From: Bacteroidia bacterium
GTDB taxonomy: Bacteria > Bacteroidota > Bacteroidia > B-17B0 > Aurantibacillaceae
Direction of reading: 5' to 3'
DNA length: 64,000 bases
NCBI GenBank assembly: GCA_016787445.1
Contig: JAEUTQ010000028.1
Coordinates: 32,243 to 96,242 of the forward strand
Below, piece by piece: positions 34,089 through 43,445 of the stretch (the first letter of the stretch is position 1; every line of letters starts with the position of its first letter). The notes beneath the pieces were generated by a model. The model did not search any database and was not told the origin of the DNA. It saw only the letters and a program-made list of their open reading frames with translations. The position numbers and the translations under genes are program-made.

Positions 34089-34197
34089 CTTCGTTCGGGC
34101 GAAGTTGAGAACTGATATAAATAAACTGGTTGCATCTCGACTACGCTCGATGTGACAGCAGATGAAAAGAATGTCAGTTCGAGCGGAGTCGAGAACT
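34089..34197. repeat. Dispersed hairpin repeats between kdnA and kdnB
   Basis: CATCTCGACTACGCTCGATG (34133-34152) and AGTTCGAGCGGAGTCGAGAACT (34176-34197) are inverted, diverged copies of the same unit, and CTTCGTTCGGGCGAAG (34089-34104) is a third hairpin. A related unit is at 58087-58110. These occupy most of the 134-bp gap. Confidence 0.6.
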
Positions 34198-34214
34198 GTA
34201 ATACTAATTTTAAT

Positions 34215-35297
34215 ATGTTACATAAGAATTTCAAAAATATAGAGAAAGTGACCTACGGTCGCGGTTCTTTTGCTCAATTAGCTGAAACAGTTGAGCCAAT
34301 CCGTAAGGAGAATAATAAATTTTTTGTTTACGTAGTAGATAATTATTTTAAAGGAAAACCTTTATCTAATAATCTTCAGAATAAGCCGGAAGATTTAGTT
34401 TATTTCATAGATGTAGATCCAAATGAACCAACAACTGAGCAAATTGACTCGCTACGCGATGAGATTTTAGCGAAGAAAGGTTTACCGAGTGGAGTTATTG
34501 GAATCGGTGGCGGAAGTATTATGGATATCGCTAAAGCACTTTCGTTAATGCTTACCAATGAAGGTTCTTCAACGCTTTATCAAGGATTAAATTTAGTGAA
34601 GAAGCCCGGTGTTTATCATTTGGGTGTTCCAACTATTTCGGGAACTGGGGCAGAGGTGAGTATGACAGCTGTATTAACCGGACCTGAAAAAAAATTGGGC
34701 TTGAAATGTGATTGGACAGTTTTTAATCAGGTGATTTTAGATCCAGAATTAATCGCTTCGGTTCCTACCGATTGGTGGTTCTTCACCGGCATGGATACTT
34801 ACATCCATTGCATAGAAAGTGAAAGCGGCATTCGTAATAATGCTTTTAGTTTAGCTTACGGAGAACAAGCTTTGAAATTATGCCGTGAAGTTTATTTGGG
34901 TAAGAATTCAGGACAAACTCCTGAGAACAATGATAAATTAATGGTAGCCTCATTGATGGGCGGCTTAAGTTTAACTTATAGTGAAGTAGGTGTGTGCCAT
35001 GCTTTAAGTTATGGCTTATCTAAAATTCATGGAACGCGTCACTGTTATGCAAACTGTGTTATTTTCCAGCATCTCGGTGATATCTATCCGAAAGGACACA
35101 AAGAGTTTTCAGAAATGATAGAAACTCATAAAATAAATTTACCGAAAGGTTTAAGTAAAGAGTGGGACGAAGAAACCATTACTAAAATGGCACAGGTGTC
35201 TTATAATTTACCTTTCATGTGGAATCACGCATTTGGTGACAATTATAAAGAGATTGCTACCATGGATTATATTAAAGATTTGTTTAGAAGACTCTAA
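34215..35297 (+). CDS. kdnB: KdnB-like 3-deoxy-octulosonate 8-oxidase (Fe-ADH family)
   Basis: 360 aa of the iron-containing alcohol dehydrogenase fold. GIGGGSIMDIAKALSLM binds nucleotide; the metal-site histidines are in TYIHCIESESG, CHALSYGLSKIHG and RHCYANC. ATG 34215 is preferred over an in-frame ATG at 34152, which lies inside a dispersed repeat. The enzyme oxidises Kdo at C8 before KdnA aminates it. Confidence 0.8.
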   Translation: MLHKNFKNIEKVTYGRGSFAQLAETVEPIRKENNKFFVYVVDNYFKGKPLSNNLQNKPEDLVYFIDVDPNEPTTEQIDSLRDEILAKKGLPSGVIGIGGGSIMDIAKALSLMLTNEGSSTLYQGLNLVKKPGVYHLGVPTISGTGAEVSMTAVLTGPEKKLGLKCDWTVFNQVILDPELIASVPTDWWFFTGMDTYIHCIESESGIRNNAFSLAYGEQALKLCREVYLGKNSGQTPENNDKLMVASLMGGLSLTYSEVGVCHALSYGLSKIHGTRHCYANCVIFQHLGDIYPKGHKEFSEMIETHKINLPKGLSKEWDEETITKMAQVSYNLPFMWNHAFGDNYKEIATMDYIKDLFRRL

Positions 35298-35298
35298 G

Positions 35299-35324
35299 AA
35301 AAAAGCCCCGCGAGGGGCTTTTTT
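35299..35324. terminator. Bidirectional terminator between kdnB and the GH18 gene
   Basis: An 11-bp stem (35299-35309 with 35314-35324) with a GCGA loop and A/T-rich ends. It overlaps the last two bases of the convergent gene at 35323. Confidence 0.8.
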
Positions 35325-37107
35325 AATTCTGGTAAATGATTTTGAATGTTTGTCTGTCGTTTGCACTCATTACATCCAGGAAGTAAATGCCATTTGGTAA
35401 ATTAAAATTTTTCAAGTTTAGTTCTGAAATCCTATTCTTGCTAAAGAAAATTTCTTCACCTAAAGTATTCGTTAATTTAATTTGCCTGATATCTCCTTCG
35501 CTTTTAATGTATATCCATTCTGAACTCGGATTCGGAAATATTACCATCTGTGTTTTGTTTTGTTCTGCCGCTTCGTTTATGTCTGTCGCACTTACACAAT
35601 TATAAATTAGTTTAAATCCGGAATTCACTACGCCAACATCCGATTTAAAGCGAATGGTTATAATGGTTCCTGTTGAGGTTACTGTACCCGGACTATTCGT
35701 TCCGGTATAAGCGCCAATAAGTGGTGCCGCGGTTGTTGAACCGTTATATAGGAATAAAGTGTCATATCCTTGTTCTAAGGCAAAGCTTTTAAATTGCAAT
35801 TGAACCTTGCTGGTGCCATTCGGACCAATACTGTAGCTGTATGCTTCATTGTCGTAATAATTTCGATAAGGTCCGCCCATGTCAAATAAACTATCCGTGC
35901 AGGGTTGTACGGCGCAATTCGAAAATTTATCTTCTATCAGTTGCCATAAGTCGTTATAACCATTATCGTAACCCAAAGCCCAAATACCAATTCCTCCAAT
36001 TCGACGTTGATTTACCAAGTCGTATTTACGCCCCATACTGTAAACGTCATCAATCCAACACTGACGATTCATGCCGCCGCTTAAGTAAACATAAAACGGA
36101 TTATAACAGGTGCTTTCCCATTTTTTATTGGCAGCAGAATAGGTTGTAGGATTATTTTTTACATAACTGTAGGTACGAGAGGAAGTAAAATTTCCTGTTG
36201 TAGTTGACGGTGCTGTTGCACTAACGGTTTCCCACTCGCGGCCGTAATATGGTAATCCTAATAAAAGTTTGGAAGCAGTAACACCTTGCTTCAAATAGTA
36301 AGTAATGGATTTTGCTACGGTGTAATTGTAAGTTGTTTGAAAATTATAGAGTGGAGATTCAGGTCCGGCCGAAGTACTACCTGCATAATAATAATCGTAT
36401 CCCATAATAATGAAATTAGTAACGATGGGATTTAAGGCCGGTATATCAAAAGTTGAGCTCCATTCAACAGCATATAGCGCCATGGATAACTCGTAATTCG
36501 GATTAGCCGCTGTTAAAGCGTTTTTTAAATTAATCATGAAGTTTTTGAAAGGTGTTTTATCAGCACTTCCCATGCCTTCAAAGTCGATGTTTACACCATT
36601 TCCTCCTCTCGAATTCAATAAGGAAACGATGTTATTAATGAAAGTCGTTTGAGCAGTTGATGAAGCCCAAAAAGTAGAGTGTGCAGCAAAAAGTGTAGCG
36701 CAAATATGTATTTTTTTACCGTTGGCTTTCGCAGCTGTTACTGCCGCGCTTGTGCTCCATGCAAAAGAAGTATTCGTGTTTTGCCCGGTTGTTGGAGAAA
36801 CAGCATAATCGAAATAACAGAAATCGCTCAACATATTCCAATCGTACGCGGTGTAAACAGAACCTACCCAATATGGATGCCATCCGAACACTTTTTTGGT
36901 GAGATTGCATGCTGCGGTTTTATGGTTTGATTTTCCGGACGGAGAAGAGCCATTGATAATGGTATTTAGGCTATCCCATGAATTATCGTTTGTAAATTTG
37001 AAAGCTGAATAAAATTCAGATTGTTCGCGCATGATGGATTTAAAATCCGATTGACTAAATCCGGAAAGGAAACTTGTAAAAAAGCAAAGCAAAAAAATCG
37101 TTCTCAT
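35323..37107 (-). CDS. Secreted GH18-family protein with CUB-like and T9SS sorting domains
   Basis: 594 aa. A signal peptide (MRTIFLLCFFTSFLSGFSQ) is followed by a GH18 TIM barrel (about 70-395) with GVNIDFEGM (Glu177 as the acid/base) and YDYYYAG. A CUB-like domain (about 400-500) and a type IX secretion C-terminal domain (VIFPNPSSEWIYIKS to the end, about 525-594) follow. It is probably a chitinase or related glycan hydrolase exported by T9SS. The GH18 active-site motif is the short form DXE, so a non-hydrolytic role cannot be excluded. Confidence 0.8.
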   Translation of the reverse strand: MRTIFLLCFFTSFLSGFSQSDFKSIMREQSEFYSAFKFTNDNSWDSLNTIINGSSPSGKSNHKTAACNLTKKVFGWHPYWVGSVYTAYDWNMLSDFCYFDYAVSPTTGQNTNTSFAWSTSAAVTAAKANGKKIHICATLFAAHSTFWASSTAQTTFINNIVSLLNSRGGNGVNIDFEGMGSADKTPFKNFMINLKNALTAANPNYELSMALYAVEWSSTFDIPALNPIVTNFIIMGYDYYYAGSTSAGPESPLYNFQTTYNYTVAKSITYYLKQGVTASKLLLGLPYYGREWETVSATAPSTTTGNFTSSRTYSYVKNNPTTYSAANKKWESTCYNPFYVYLSGGMNRQCWIDDVYSMGRKYDLVNQRRIGGIGIWALGYDNGYNDLWQLIEDKFSNCAVQPCTDSLFDMGGPYRNYYDNEAYSYSIGPNGTSKVQLQFKSFALEQGYDTLFLYNGSTTAAPLIGAYTGTNSPGTVTSTGTIITIRFKSDVGVVNSGFKLIYNCVSATDINEAAEQNKTQMVIFPNPSSEWIYIKSEGDIRQIKLTNTLGEEIFFSKNRISELNLKNFNLPNGIYFLDVMSANDRQTFKIIYQN

Positions 37108-37165
37108 GCATTGCTAATTTACAAAGTAATTGCATAAAATATAATTTCTACAGAGTTAAATCAGT

Positions 37166-37798
37166 TTAGATGTATTTACTTTTTCGGGCTTTCTCAATAG
37201 CTTCGGCTTTAGAGTGTACTTCAAGCTTTAAGTAAATATTTTTAATGTGTGATTTAATGGTTTCCTTATCAACAAAAAGTTGGTCGGCAATGGTAGAATA
37301 ACTTTTCCCCGAAGCGAGTAATTCAAGTACTTCCAGCTCACGTGCTGTTAACGGACTCTGACGGTTTTTATGGAAGGAAGAAACAACTAAACGCGCAATG
37401 TTTGTACTCATAGGCGCGCCGCCATTTTCTAATTCTTTTAGTGATTCGATTAATTTTTGCGGTGGCATGTTTTTGGTAAGATAACCACTGGCACCTTCGC
37501 AAAGCGCTTTAAAAACCAATTCATCGTTTTCATATACAGTCACAACAACTACTTGTGTGTTTGGCATAATTGCTTTTATCTTTGGGATGGCTTCAATTCC
37601 ATTCATGCCGGGCAATTCGATGTCCATTAAACAAATGTCAGGTGTATCATTGTTCAGGTTTTTTATGGCAGCTTCTGCATTATCATAGGCATTTGCTACG
37701 GTGTAATCACCATTTTGTTGAATAAGTGTTACAAAGGCATTGCGAATAATGGCGTCATCTTCCACAATTATAATCCGTTTTGTTCCGTTAGTTTTCAT
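37166..37798 (-). CDS. NarL/FixJ-type response regulator
   Basis: 210 aa. A receiver domain with the phosphate-accepting Asp59 (CLMDIELPG), VEDDAIIR acidic pocket and a conserved Lys (YLTKNMPP), and a LuxR-type HTH at the end (LTARELEVLELLASGKSYSTIADQLFVDKETIKSH). It overlaps the histidine kinase by 11 bp and is its likely partner. Confidence 0.93.
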   Translation of the reverse strand: MKTNGTKRIIIVEDDAIIRNAFVTLIQQNGDYTVANAYDNAEAAIKNLNNDTPDICLMDIELPGMNGIEAIPKIKAIMPNTQVVVVTVYENDELVFKALCEGASGYLTKNMPPQKLIESLKELENGGAPMSTNIARLVVSSFHKNRQSPLTARELEVLELLASGKSYSTIADQLFVDKETIKSHIKNIYLKLEVHSKAEAIEKARKSKYI

Positions 37799-40700
37799 GC
37801 GAAATTGTATTAGCTGATTTATGAATACTTAATGTTATTTCTGTTCCGTTATTTTTTTCTGAGTGTATAGTTATGTTTGCAGCGGCGCGACTGGCACGTT
37901 GTTGCATATTAGATAATCCAAAACTATTTTTCCCTGCTTTTTCTTCAAATCCAATTCCGTTATCTTTTAATTTTACATAAACGCTGGATCCGTTTGGAAT
38001 AACAGAGAGAGATACTTTATTTGCCTTAGAGTGTTTTACAATATTCGACAAGGCTTCCTTAAATATCATGGTAATGTTTCGTCCGGCACTTGGTAATTGT
38101 TTAATGTTTTTTAATTCATCATTCAGTCCTACTACTTCAAACGTGCAGCCGGTACCATAAAACAATTCGTCGCCAAAATCTTTCACACGAATAATGATTT
38201 CATATAAGTTATCATTGCCCGGATTGATAGACCAGATAAAATCCTTAGTGCCTTGGTATAAACGCTGTGAATTTTGAGAGATAACATCAAGTATTCCGTT
38301 AGCTTCTTTATTTTCTTTTGGGATGTGAATGCGTGCCATTTCAATGAGCATGGAAATACGTGTTAATCCATTTCCAAACTCATCATGTAAATCAAGTGCG
38401 GCAGCTTTACGTACTTTTTCATTTTCTTCTTTACGCACTCTTTCCACTTCTTTAATGTGCTCAATTTTATTGTGTAAACGAATACGGTAAATTACCCAAC
38501 TCGCTAAAATAATTCCAACTATAATTAAAACAAAAAACCACCATGTATTCCAAAAAGGAGGATTAATTGTGAAAGAGTAGGAGAGTGGTTTAGACTCGAT
38601 ACCTTCCGAATTAACAGCTTTAATTTCCAGATTATAAGAAGCAGGAGCAAGTTTGGCAAAGGCCAATGAAAAAACTTTGGATGGATTTATTTTTGTCCAT
38701 TTACCGCTTGGCTTAAACCGGTAAAATAAATCTATATTATCTGCTCCTTGAAAGTCAGGGACAACAAACTCGAAGGTGATTTTATTTTGATTATAATCTA
38801 ATTCCAGTGAATTTAAATTGTTTGTAATGCTGTCGTTGTAGTTTTCAATTTTTAGCGACTTCAAAAACACATTCGGTACAACTTTGTTAATGATTTGTTT
38901 ATTAGGATAAATACTTACTAATCCACCAATTCCTCCAAAAAGTAATTCGCCATCAAATGATTTGTGAAATCCGGCAGAGTTAAATTCATTTATACAAACC
39001 CCGTCGGATGCGCTGTAGCTTTTGAATTCATTTTTATCGGGATTGTAAACTGAAATACCGAGATTCGTGCTCATCCAGAAATTCCCTTTGTCATCGCGTA
39101 ATAATCCATAAATGAAATTGTTCGATAAGCCTTTTACATTATGGTAATTTCTGAATTTGGTTTGTCCGTCAGGGTCTTTTAAAATACTTAATCCTTTTGT
39201 GGTAGCAACGGCGATTTCTCCGGTCTTAGTCTCATTGATGTCCATAATGCGGCTGGAAACAAGACTATTTGTATCATCAACAACATGTGTAAAGTATTTT
39301 CCTTTACCTGTAGTATTATTTATATACAGTAATCCACGTGCGCTACCAATCCACCAGTTTTTTTTGCTATCGATGAAGAACGAATTAGAACCTTCGATTT
39401 TTACCTTTTCACCATTTACATCCGCTTCGTTTCTATATTCAGTCGCTCCGTTTTTAATATTATAAATTAAAACACCTTGCGTGTTGCAGAGTAATATTTC
39501 ACTCTCACTGTATTTTAATATTCTAAAGACCTGGTTACGTTTACCGGGATAAATGTTTTCAAGTACGGGAATTAATGTATTATTCTTCTTATCGATTTTA
39601 TAGAGTGAATTACCGAAGCCCGTCCAAACTGTATTTTCATCATCACAATAAATCGCTTCAATAAATCGCTGAATTTTACTTAGCTGAGCGGTAAGGTTAA
39701 TAAGATGAAACGATTTATTTTTCCTGTCAAGTTTTAGAATCCCATAATTAAATCCTGACCAAATAACACCATCTTTATCTTTTACTATACCAAAATAGTT
39801 TGGCTCGTTACTTTTTAAAAGAGAGGATGCTAAATCGAATGAGTTTTTAGAATAGCTGTAATTGAATACACCGGCATCACGGGTTCCTATCCATACTATA
39901 TCGGAATTGGAGTTAGTGTTTTGGTAGATACTTGAAATATCATTGCTCTTCAATCCGAATTGTTCGTTTGTGTTTTTATCGAACGATTTCTCTAAATAGA
40001 TGGAGTCCCTAAGAGCCCCGCTTAACCGGAAAAGTCCGGCTCCGTTAGTGCCCAACCAAATTTTTCCAAGATTATCGATATAGCTGTGATTAATAATGGA
40101 AGGACCAAATGAAGGAAGCGGAATCTGTTTTATTTGTGAAGTAGGAATATCTAAAACATAGTATGACTGAGCAATGGAAAAATAAATTTTGTTGTTTTTA
40201 AAAAGTATGGTTTGGCAATCAATGGCAGAATTAGCGTCCGTTTTAACGAGGGTATTGATATCAAACAGAGGAGAAAATTCACTTTTGCCGTAATCCATTA
40301 CAAATAATCCTTTATTAGTAGCGGCATAGATGGAATTATTTCTGCTATCACAGAGCGAATAAACAAAAGTTCGCAGCTCACTTTTTTCTTTCTCTTTAAA
40401 AAGAATCGGTTCAATTTTAAATGAGTTGTTATTGACTGTAAGTTTCGTGAATCCCTTATTGGTGTTGAGATATATAGTGTTATTTATATTCCAAATGCGA
40501 GAGATGATCGCGGGCTTTTCTTTTTCTTTAATAATTTCCTTGTAGTGAACTACGCTTTGGTTGTTGAGATCCATTACGTCGAGTCCGCCTGAACTAATTA
40601 CGTAAAGATGATTGTCTTTTATACAAAAGCCGGTAATATCATCGCCGCTGATAGATTTAGAATCGAAAGGTTTAAAATTGTAATGCTCAATTAATCGGCC

Positions 40701-40892
40701 ATCGTAACGATTTAAACCGTCTTGTGTACCAAACCACATGAGACCTTTTTTATCTTGTACGATGGAGCTGATACTGCTTTGCGACAAGCCTTCCTCCAAC
40801 CAAACCTGATTAAAAAAACCATGGTCTTGTGCAATAGCCTTGTTAAGCGTAAAAACTACAAGTATAAAGTATAGACGAAAGAATTTAGGCAT
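37788..40892 (-). CDS. Two-component-propeller sensor histidine kinase
   Basis: 1034 aa. A signal peptide, then a periplasmic beta propeller (about residues 20-690, repeats with WFGTQDGLNRYDG, WLGTNGAGLFRL, WIGTRDAGVFNY), a Y_Y_Y domain (about 700-770), one membrane helix (WWFFVLIIVGIILASWVIY), a HisKA_3 dimerisation domain with the phosphate-accepting His in LDLHDEFGNG, and a HATPase_c domain (NITMIFKEALSNIVKHSK; LKDNGIGFEEK). The class senses extracellular molecules, often polysaccharides, in Bacteroidota; the ligand is not evident. Confidence 0.92.
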   Translation of the reverse strand: MPKFFRLYFILVVFTLNKAIAQDHGFFNQVWLEEGLSQSSISSIVQDKKGLMWFGTQDGLNRYDGRLIEHYNFKPFDSKSISGDDITGFCIKDNHLYVISSGGLDVMDLNNQSVVHYKEIIKEKEKPAIISRIWNINNTIYLNTNKGFTKLTVNNNSFKIEPILFKEKEKSELRTFVYSLCDSRNNSIYAATNKGLFVMDYGKSEFSPLFDINTLVKTDANSAIDCQTILFKNNKIYFSIAQSYYVLDIPTSQIKQIPLPSFGPSIINHSYIDNLGKIWLGTNGAGLFRLSGALRDSIYLEKSFDKNTNEQFGLKSNDISSIYQNTNSNSDIVWIGTRDAGVFNYSYSKNSFDLASSLLKSNEPNYFGIVKDKDGVIWSGFNYGILKLDRKNKSFHLINLTAQLSKIQRFIEAIYCDDENTVWTGFGNSLYKIDKKNNTLIPVLENIYPGKRNQVFRILKYSESEILLCNTQGVLIYNIKNGATEYRNEADVNGEKVKIEGSNSFFIDSKKNWWIGSARGLLYINNTTGKGKYFTHVVDDTNSLVSSRIMDINETKTGEIAVATTKGLSILKDPDGQTKFRNYHNVKGLSNNFIYGLLRDDKGNFWMSTNLGISVYNPDKNEFKSYSASDGVCINEFNSAGFHKSFDGELLFGGIGGLVSIYPNKQIINKVVPNVFLKSLKIENYNDSITNNLNSLELDYNQNKITFEFVVPDFQGADNIDLFYRFKPSGKWTKINPSKVFSLAFAKLAPASYNLEIKAVNSEGIESKPLSYSFTINPPFWNTWWFFVLIIVGIILASWVIYRIRLHNKIEHIKEVERVRKEENEKVRKAAALDLHDEFGNGLTRISMLIEMARIHIPKENKEANGILDVISQNSQRLYQGTKDFIWSINPGNDNLYEIIIRVKDFGDELFYGTGCTFEVVGLNDELKNIKQLPSAGRNITMIFKEALSNIVKHSKANKVSLSVIPNGSSVYVKLKDNGIGFEEKAGKNSFGLSNMQQRASRAAANITIHSEKNNGTEITLSIHKSANTISHEN

Positions 40893-40957
40893 CTATACAA
40901 ATGTCGTAAATAAAAAGGTGAAATTCATCACCCGTTTTGGGGTAAGTAAAGTATTGA

Positions 40958-41575
40958 TTATCGCTTCAAAAGCTTAAATGCGATGTCTCTGCCTTGTCCT
41001 TGAAACATGGCTAGGTTGATCCAAAAGAAAGCGAATTTCTCCATGAGTTCAAATCGGTCGTTTCCGCCTACAGAATAACATTCGCCAAATCCTGCGTCTT
41101 TTGCCAGCTGTTTGGCAATATCTTTTCCTTTTAAGCTGTCTCCTGCAACAAACACATCAATTGCCGTGTTGTTATATACCGGGTTTACCATATTATTAAA
41201 TCCGGTTGTATTAAAGCATTTAACAACATCCTTAGTTTGGGTATTGGCCAGAATTGCATCGGTGGTGTTGCTGAATCCGGAAGGACCTTTTCCCATCACA
41301 ATATTCATGGTGTCAATAATAACTTTGCCTTCTGTATTTCCTAAAGATTGTGCAACGTCAATTGCCGTGATAGCCGGAGTTGCTATTAAAATAACTTCAG
41401 ATTTTTTTACGGCTTGGGTGATTGTATCAACTGTTGTGTTTGGGTTGTTTAGTAATTCTTTTCCTTTGAAATTAGTTGTATCGCGTACGCCTAATGTAAT
41501 TTCATGACCACACTTCGCCCACTTGGTTGCTAAGGCGCCACCTACATTACCGGATCCGATTATTGCAATTTTCAT
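40958..41575 (-). CDS. F420/NADP oxidoreductase-like Rossmann protein
   Basis: 205 aa. MKIAIIGSGNVGGALATKWAKCGHEITLGVRD is the dinucleotide-binding start of the NADPH-dependent F420 reductase-like fold. Bacteroidota do not make F420 as far as known, so NADP-dependent activity on another substrate is likelier. It follows the carbonic anhydrase after 2 bp. Confidence 0.78.
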   Translation of the reverse strand: MKIAIIGSGNVGGALATKWAKCGHEITLGVRDTTNFKGKELLNNPNTTVDTITQAVKKSEVILIATPAITAIDVAQSLGNTEGKVIIDTMNIVMGKGPSGFSNTTDAILANTQTKDVVKCFNTTGFNNMVNPVYNNTAIDVFVAGDSLKGKDIAKQLAKDAGFGECYSVGGNDRFELMEKFAFFWINLAMFQGQGRDIAFKLLKR

Positions 41576-41577
41576 AA

Positions 41578-42204
41578 TTAACTAAGTTTATAAATTTCCA
41601 TGATATGTTTAAGAATCTTGGCAAAGTCTATTTTTAAGTCGATAAGCTTTCCTGAATTAACATCAAAAACCCAACCATGTACAAGTAATCCTCTTTCCTG
41701 ATGCGCTTGTTGTACCGCAGCTGTTTTAATGAGATTTACACATTGCTCTTGTACATTTAACTCCACTAACCTGTTATATCTTGCATTTTCGTCACCAATA
41801 GCGTTTAATTCATCTTTATGCAAGCGATAAACATCACGTATATTTCTTAACCACGGATTAAGAATGCCGAGGTCAACCGATTGCATCGCTGCTTTAACCC
41901 CACCACAATTATAATGCCCGCATACAACAACATGATTAACTTTTAAATGACGGACGGCATAATTTATAACTGACATGACGTTTAAGTCGATATTGTTTAC
42001 TAGATTGGCAATGTTGCGATGCACGAACACTTCTCCGGGTTGTACACCCATGATATCTTCGGCGGTAACACGACTATCAGAACAGCCAATATAAAGAAAT
42101 TCGGGTGCTTGTCCTTTAGAGAGCTCTTCGAAATACTTTGGATTAATTGCCAATTTTTCGGCAATCCATTTTTGATTGTTTTTAAATACGTCTTCTATTT
42201 TCAT
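41578..42204 (-). CDS. Beta-class carbonic anhydrase
   Basis: 208 aa. Zinc ligands Cys41, His97 and Cys100 and the Asp43/Arg45 dyad (CSDSR; CGHYNCGG) are all present. The protein converts CO2 and bicarbonate in the cytoplasm. It lies between a bestrophin gene (5 bp) and a Rossmann oxidoreductase (2 bp) in one operon. Confidence 0.93.
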   Translation of the reverse strand: MKIEDVFKNNQKWIAEKLAINPKYFEELSKGQAPEFLYIGCSDSRVTAEDIMGVQPGEVFVHRNIANLVNNIDLNVMSVINYAVRHLKVNHVVVCGHYNCGGVKAAMQSVDLGILNPWLRNIRDVYRLHKDELNAIGDENARYNRLVELNVQEQCVNLIKTAAVQQAHQERGLLVHGWVFDVNSGKLIDLKIDFAKILKHIMEIYKLS

Positions 42205-42209
42205 ATGAA

Positions 42210-43232
42210 TTATATTAAGATATTGTTTTCAGATTTGATAGGGGCAGGGATATTACTTTGATTAAACATTTCAAGTAAATCAATTTCAATGGTTCGACTG
42301 ATTGCGGTAATTGGAACATCATTGGCGCTTCCTTCAAAAGGACTTTCAGCAGACTCACCGATTTTTTCCATGGTAGTGAAAATCCAAGTAGATAGAGCGC
42401 TAAAAGGAATTGAGAGCCAAATCAAATGTTCTCCTAATTTGTCAAACTCTTTTAGCATACCAAGCGGAACAAGAATGGAAAAAATACGAATGAAATATAA
42501 ATTGAGAGTAGCATATTGTCTTGGATACGGAAAATTTTTAATTCTTTCTGAAACACCTTGTTGATTTAAAAATTCAATCAACATTTTCTCCAGTTCCATG
42601 TGTCTGAAATCTTCGATATAACCTTGCTCTAATAAATTTTTAAGTTGTTGTGATTGCAAGGCGATAATTTGCGCCGCCTTATTGGTTTTCGACATCACAT
42701 GATTAAACTCTTCCTGTGATAAATAGTTTTTTAATTCTTCCTCTAACAGAGTGTTATGTTCCTTTACACTGAACCATTTGTTTTTATATTCCTGATTGTG
42801 CTTTTTATAAATAGCTTCCCAGGCTCTGGCTTCTCTTAATTGGAAACGAAGTGCGGTTAGCCAGGCAATGTGACGATGGATGAGTTGCATTTGCACAGTT
42901 TTTAAATCAGCGTCGCTTAATTTCACTGCCGCATGTTTATTGCTTACATAATCTTTCACCATAATGCCCCAACTTCTGCTTCCATTAACAATGGCACCCC
43001 AGGCTTTACGTGCTTCCCACATGCGATCATACGATGCGTTGTTCCGAAAACCAACCGCGAATGCAACGGCAGTACCAAGTAAGGCGATTGGCAGCCAAGG
43101 AATAGAGAGCCATTTCCAATCTAAAAGAATATATAAAAGTGTTGGTATGGCAGAGATTGACAATAAGAAATAGATGTCTCTTCTTGTCCAAAAAAAAACT
43201 TCTTTAAGTGAATAGTTTTTACCTGAATGCAT
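42210..43232 (-). CDS. Bestrophin-family anion channel
   Basis: 340 aa. Bestrophin (UPF0187) hallmarks: an N-terminal RDIYFLLSISAIPTLLY helix, LGTAVAFAVGFRNNASYDRMWEARKAWGAIV, the buried second hydrophobic pair near residues 230-275, and the acidic DNDV-like end SPFEGSANDVPIT. Eukaryotic bestrophins are anion, including bicarbonate, channels. Being first in an operon with a carbonic anhydrase points to bicarbonate movement. Confidence 0.9.
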   Translation of the reverse strand: MHSGKNYSLKEVFFWTRRDIYFLLSISAIPTLLYILLDWKWLSIPWLPIALLGTAVAFAVGFRNNASYDRMWEARKAWGAIVNGSRSWGIMVKDYVSNKHAAVKLSDADLKTVQMQLIHRHIAWLTALRFQLREARAWEAIYKKHNQEYKNKWFSVKEHNTLLEEELKNYLSQEEFNHVMSKTNKAAQIIALQSQQLKNLLEQGYIEDFRHMELEKMLIEFLNQQGVSERIKNFPYPRQYATLNLYFIRIFSILVPLGMLKEFDKLGEHLIWLSIPFSALSTWIFTTMEKIGESAESPFEGSANDVPITAISRTIEIDLLEMFNQSNIPAPIKSENNILI

Positions 43233-43445
43233 GGTTTGTTTTTATAATTTGCTAAATTTTGCTTTTACGAAACGAATCCTTTGGCTGATGTAAGTTACAA
43301 AATAATTTAAATTGTATTAAATCGGGAGTGTTTATTATATGAGAAAAGGCTAGACTAGTACATAGCAAGGAAAGGCTATTTTTCTTGTGGCCGCAATGGA
43401 TTTAGGTTATTATGGGATTTTTTTATCTTTATTAAGATTTAATTC

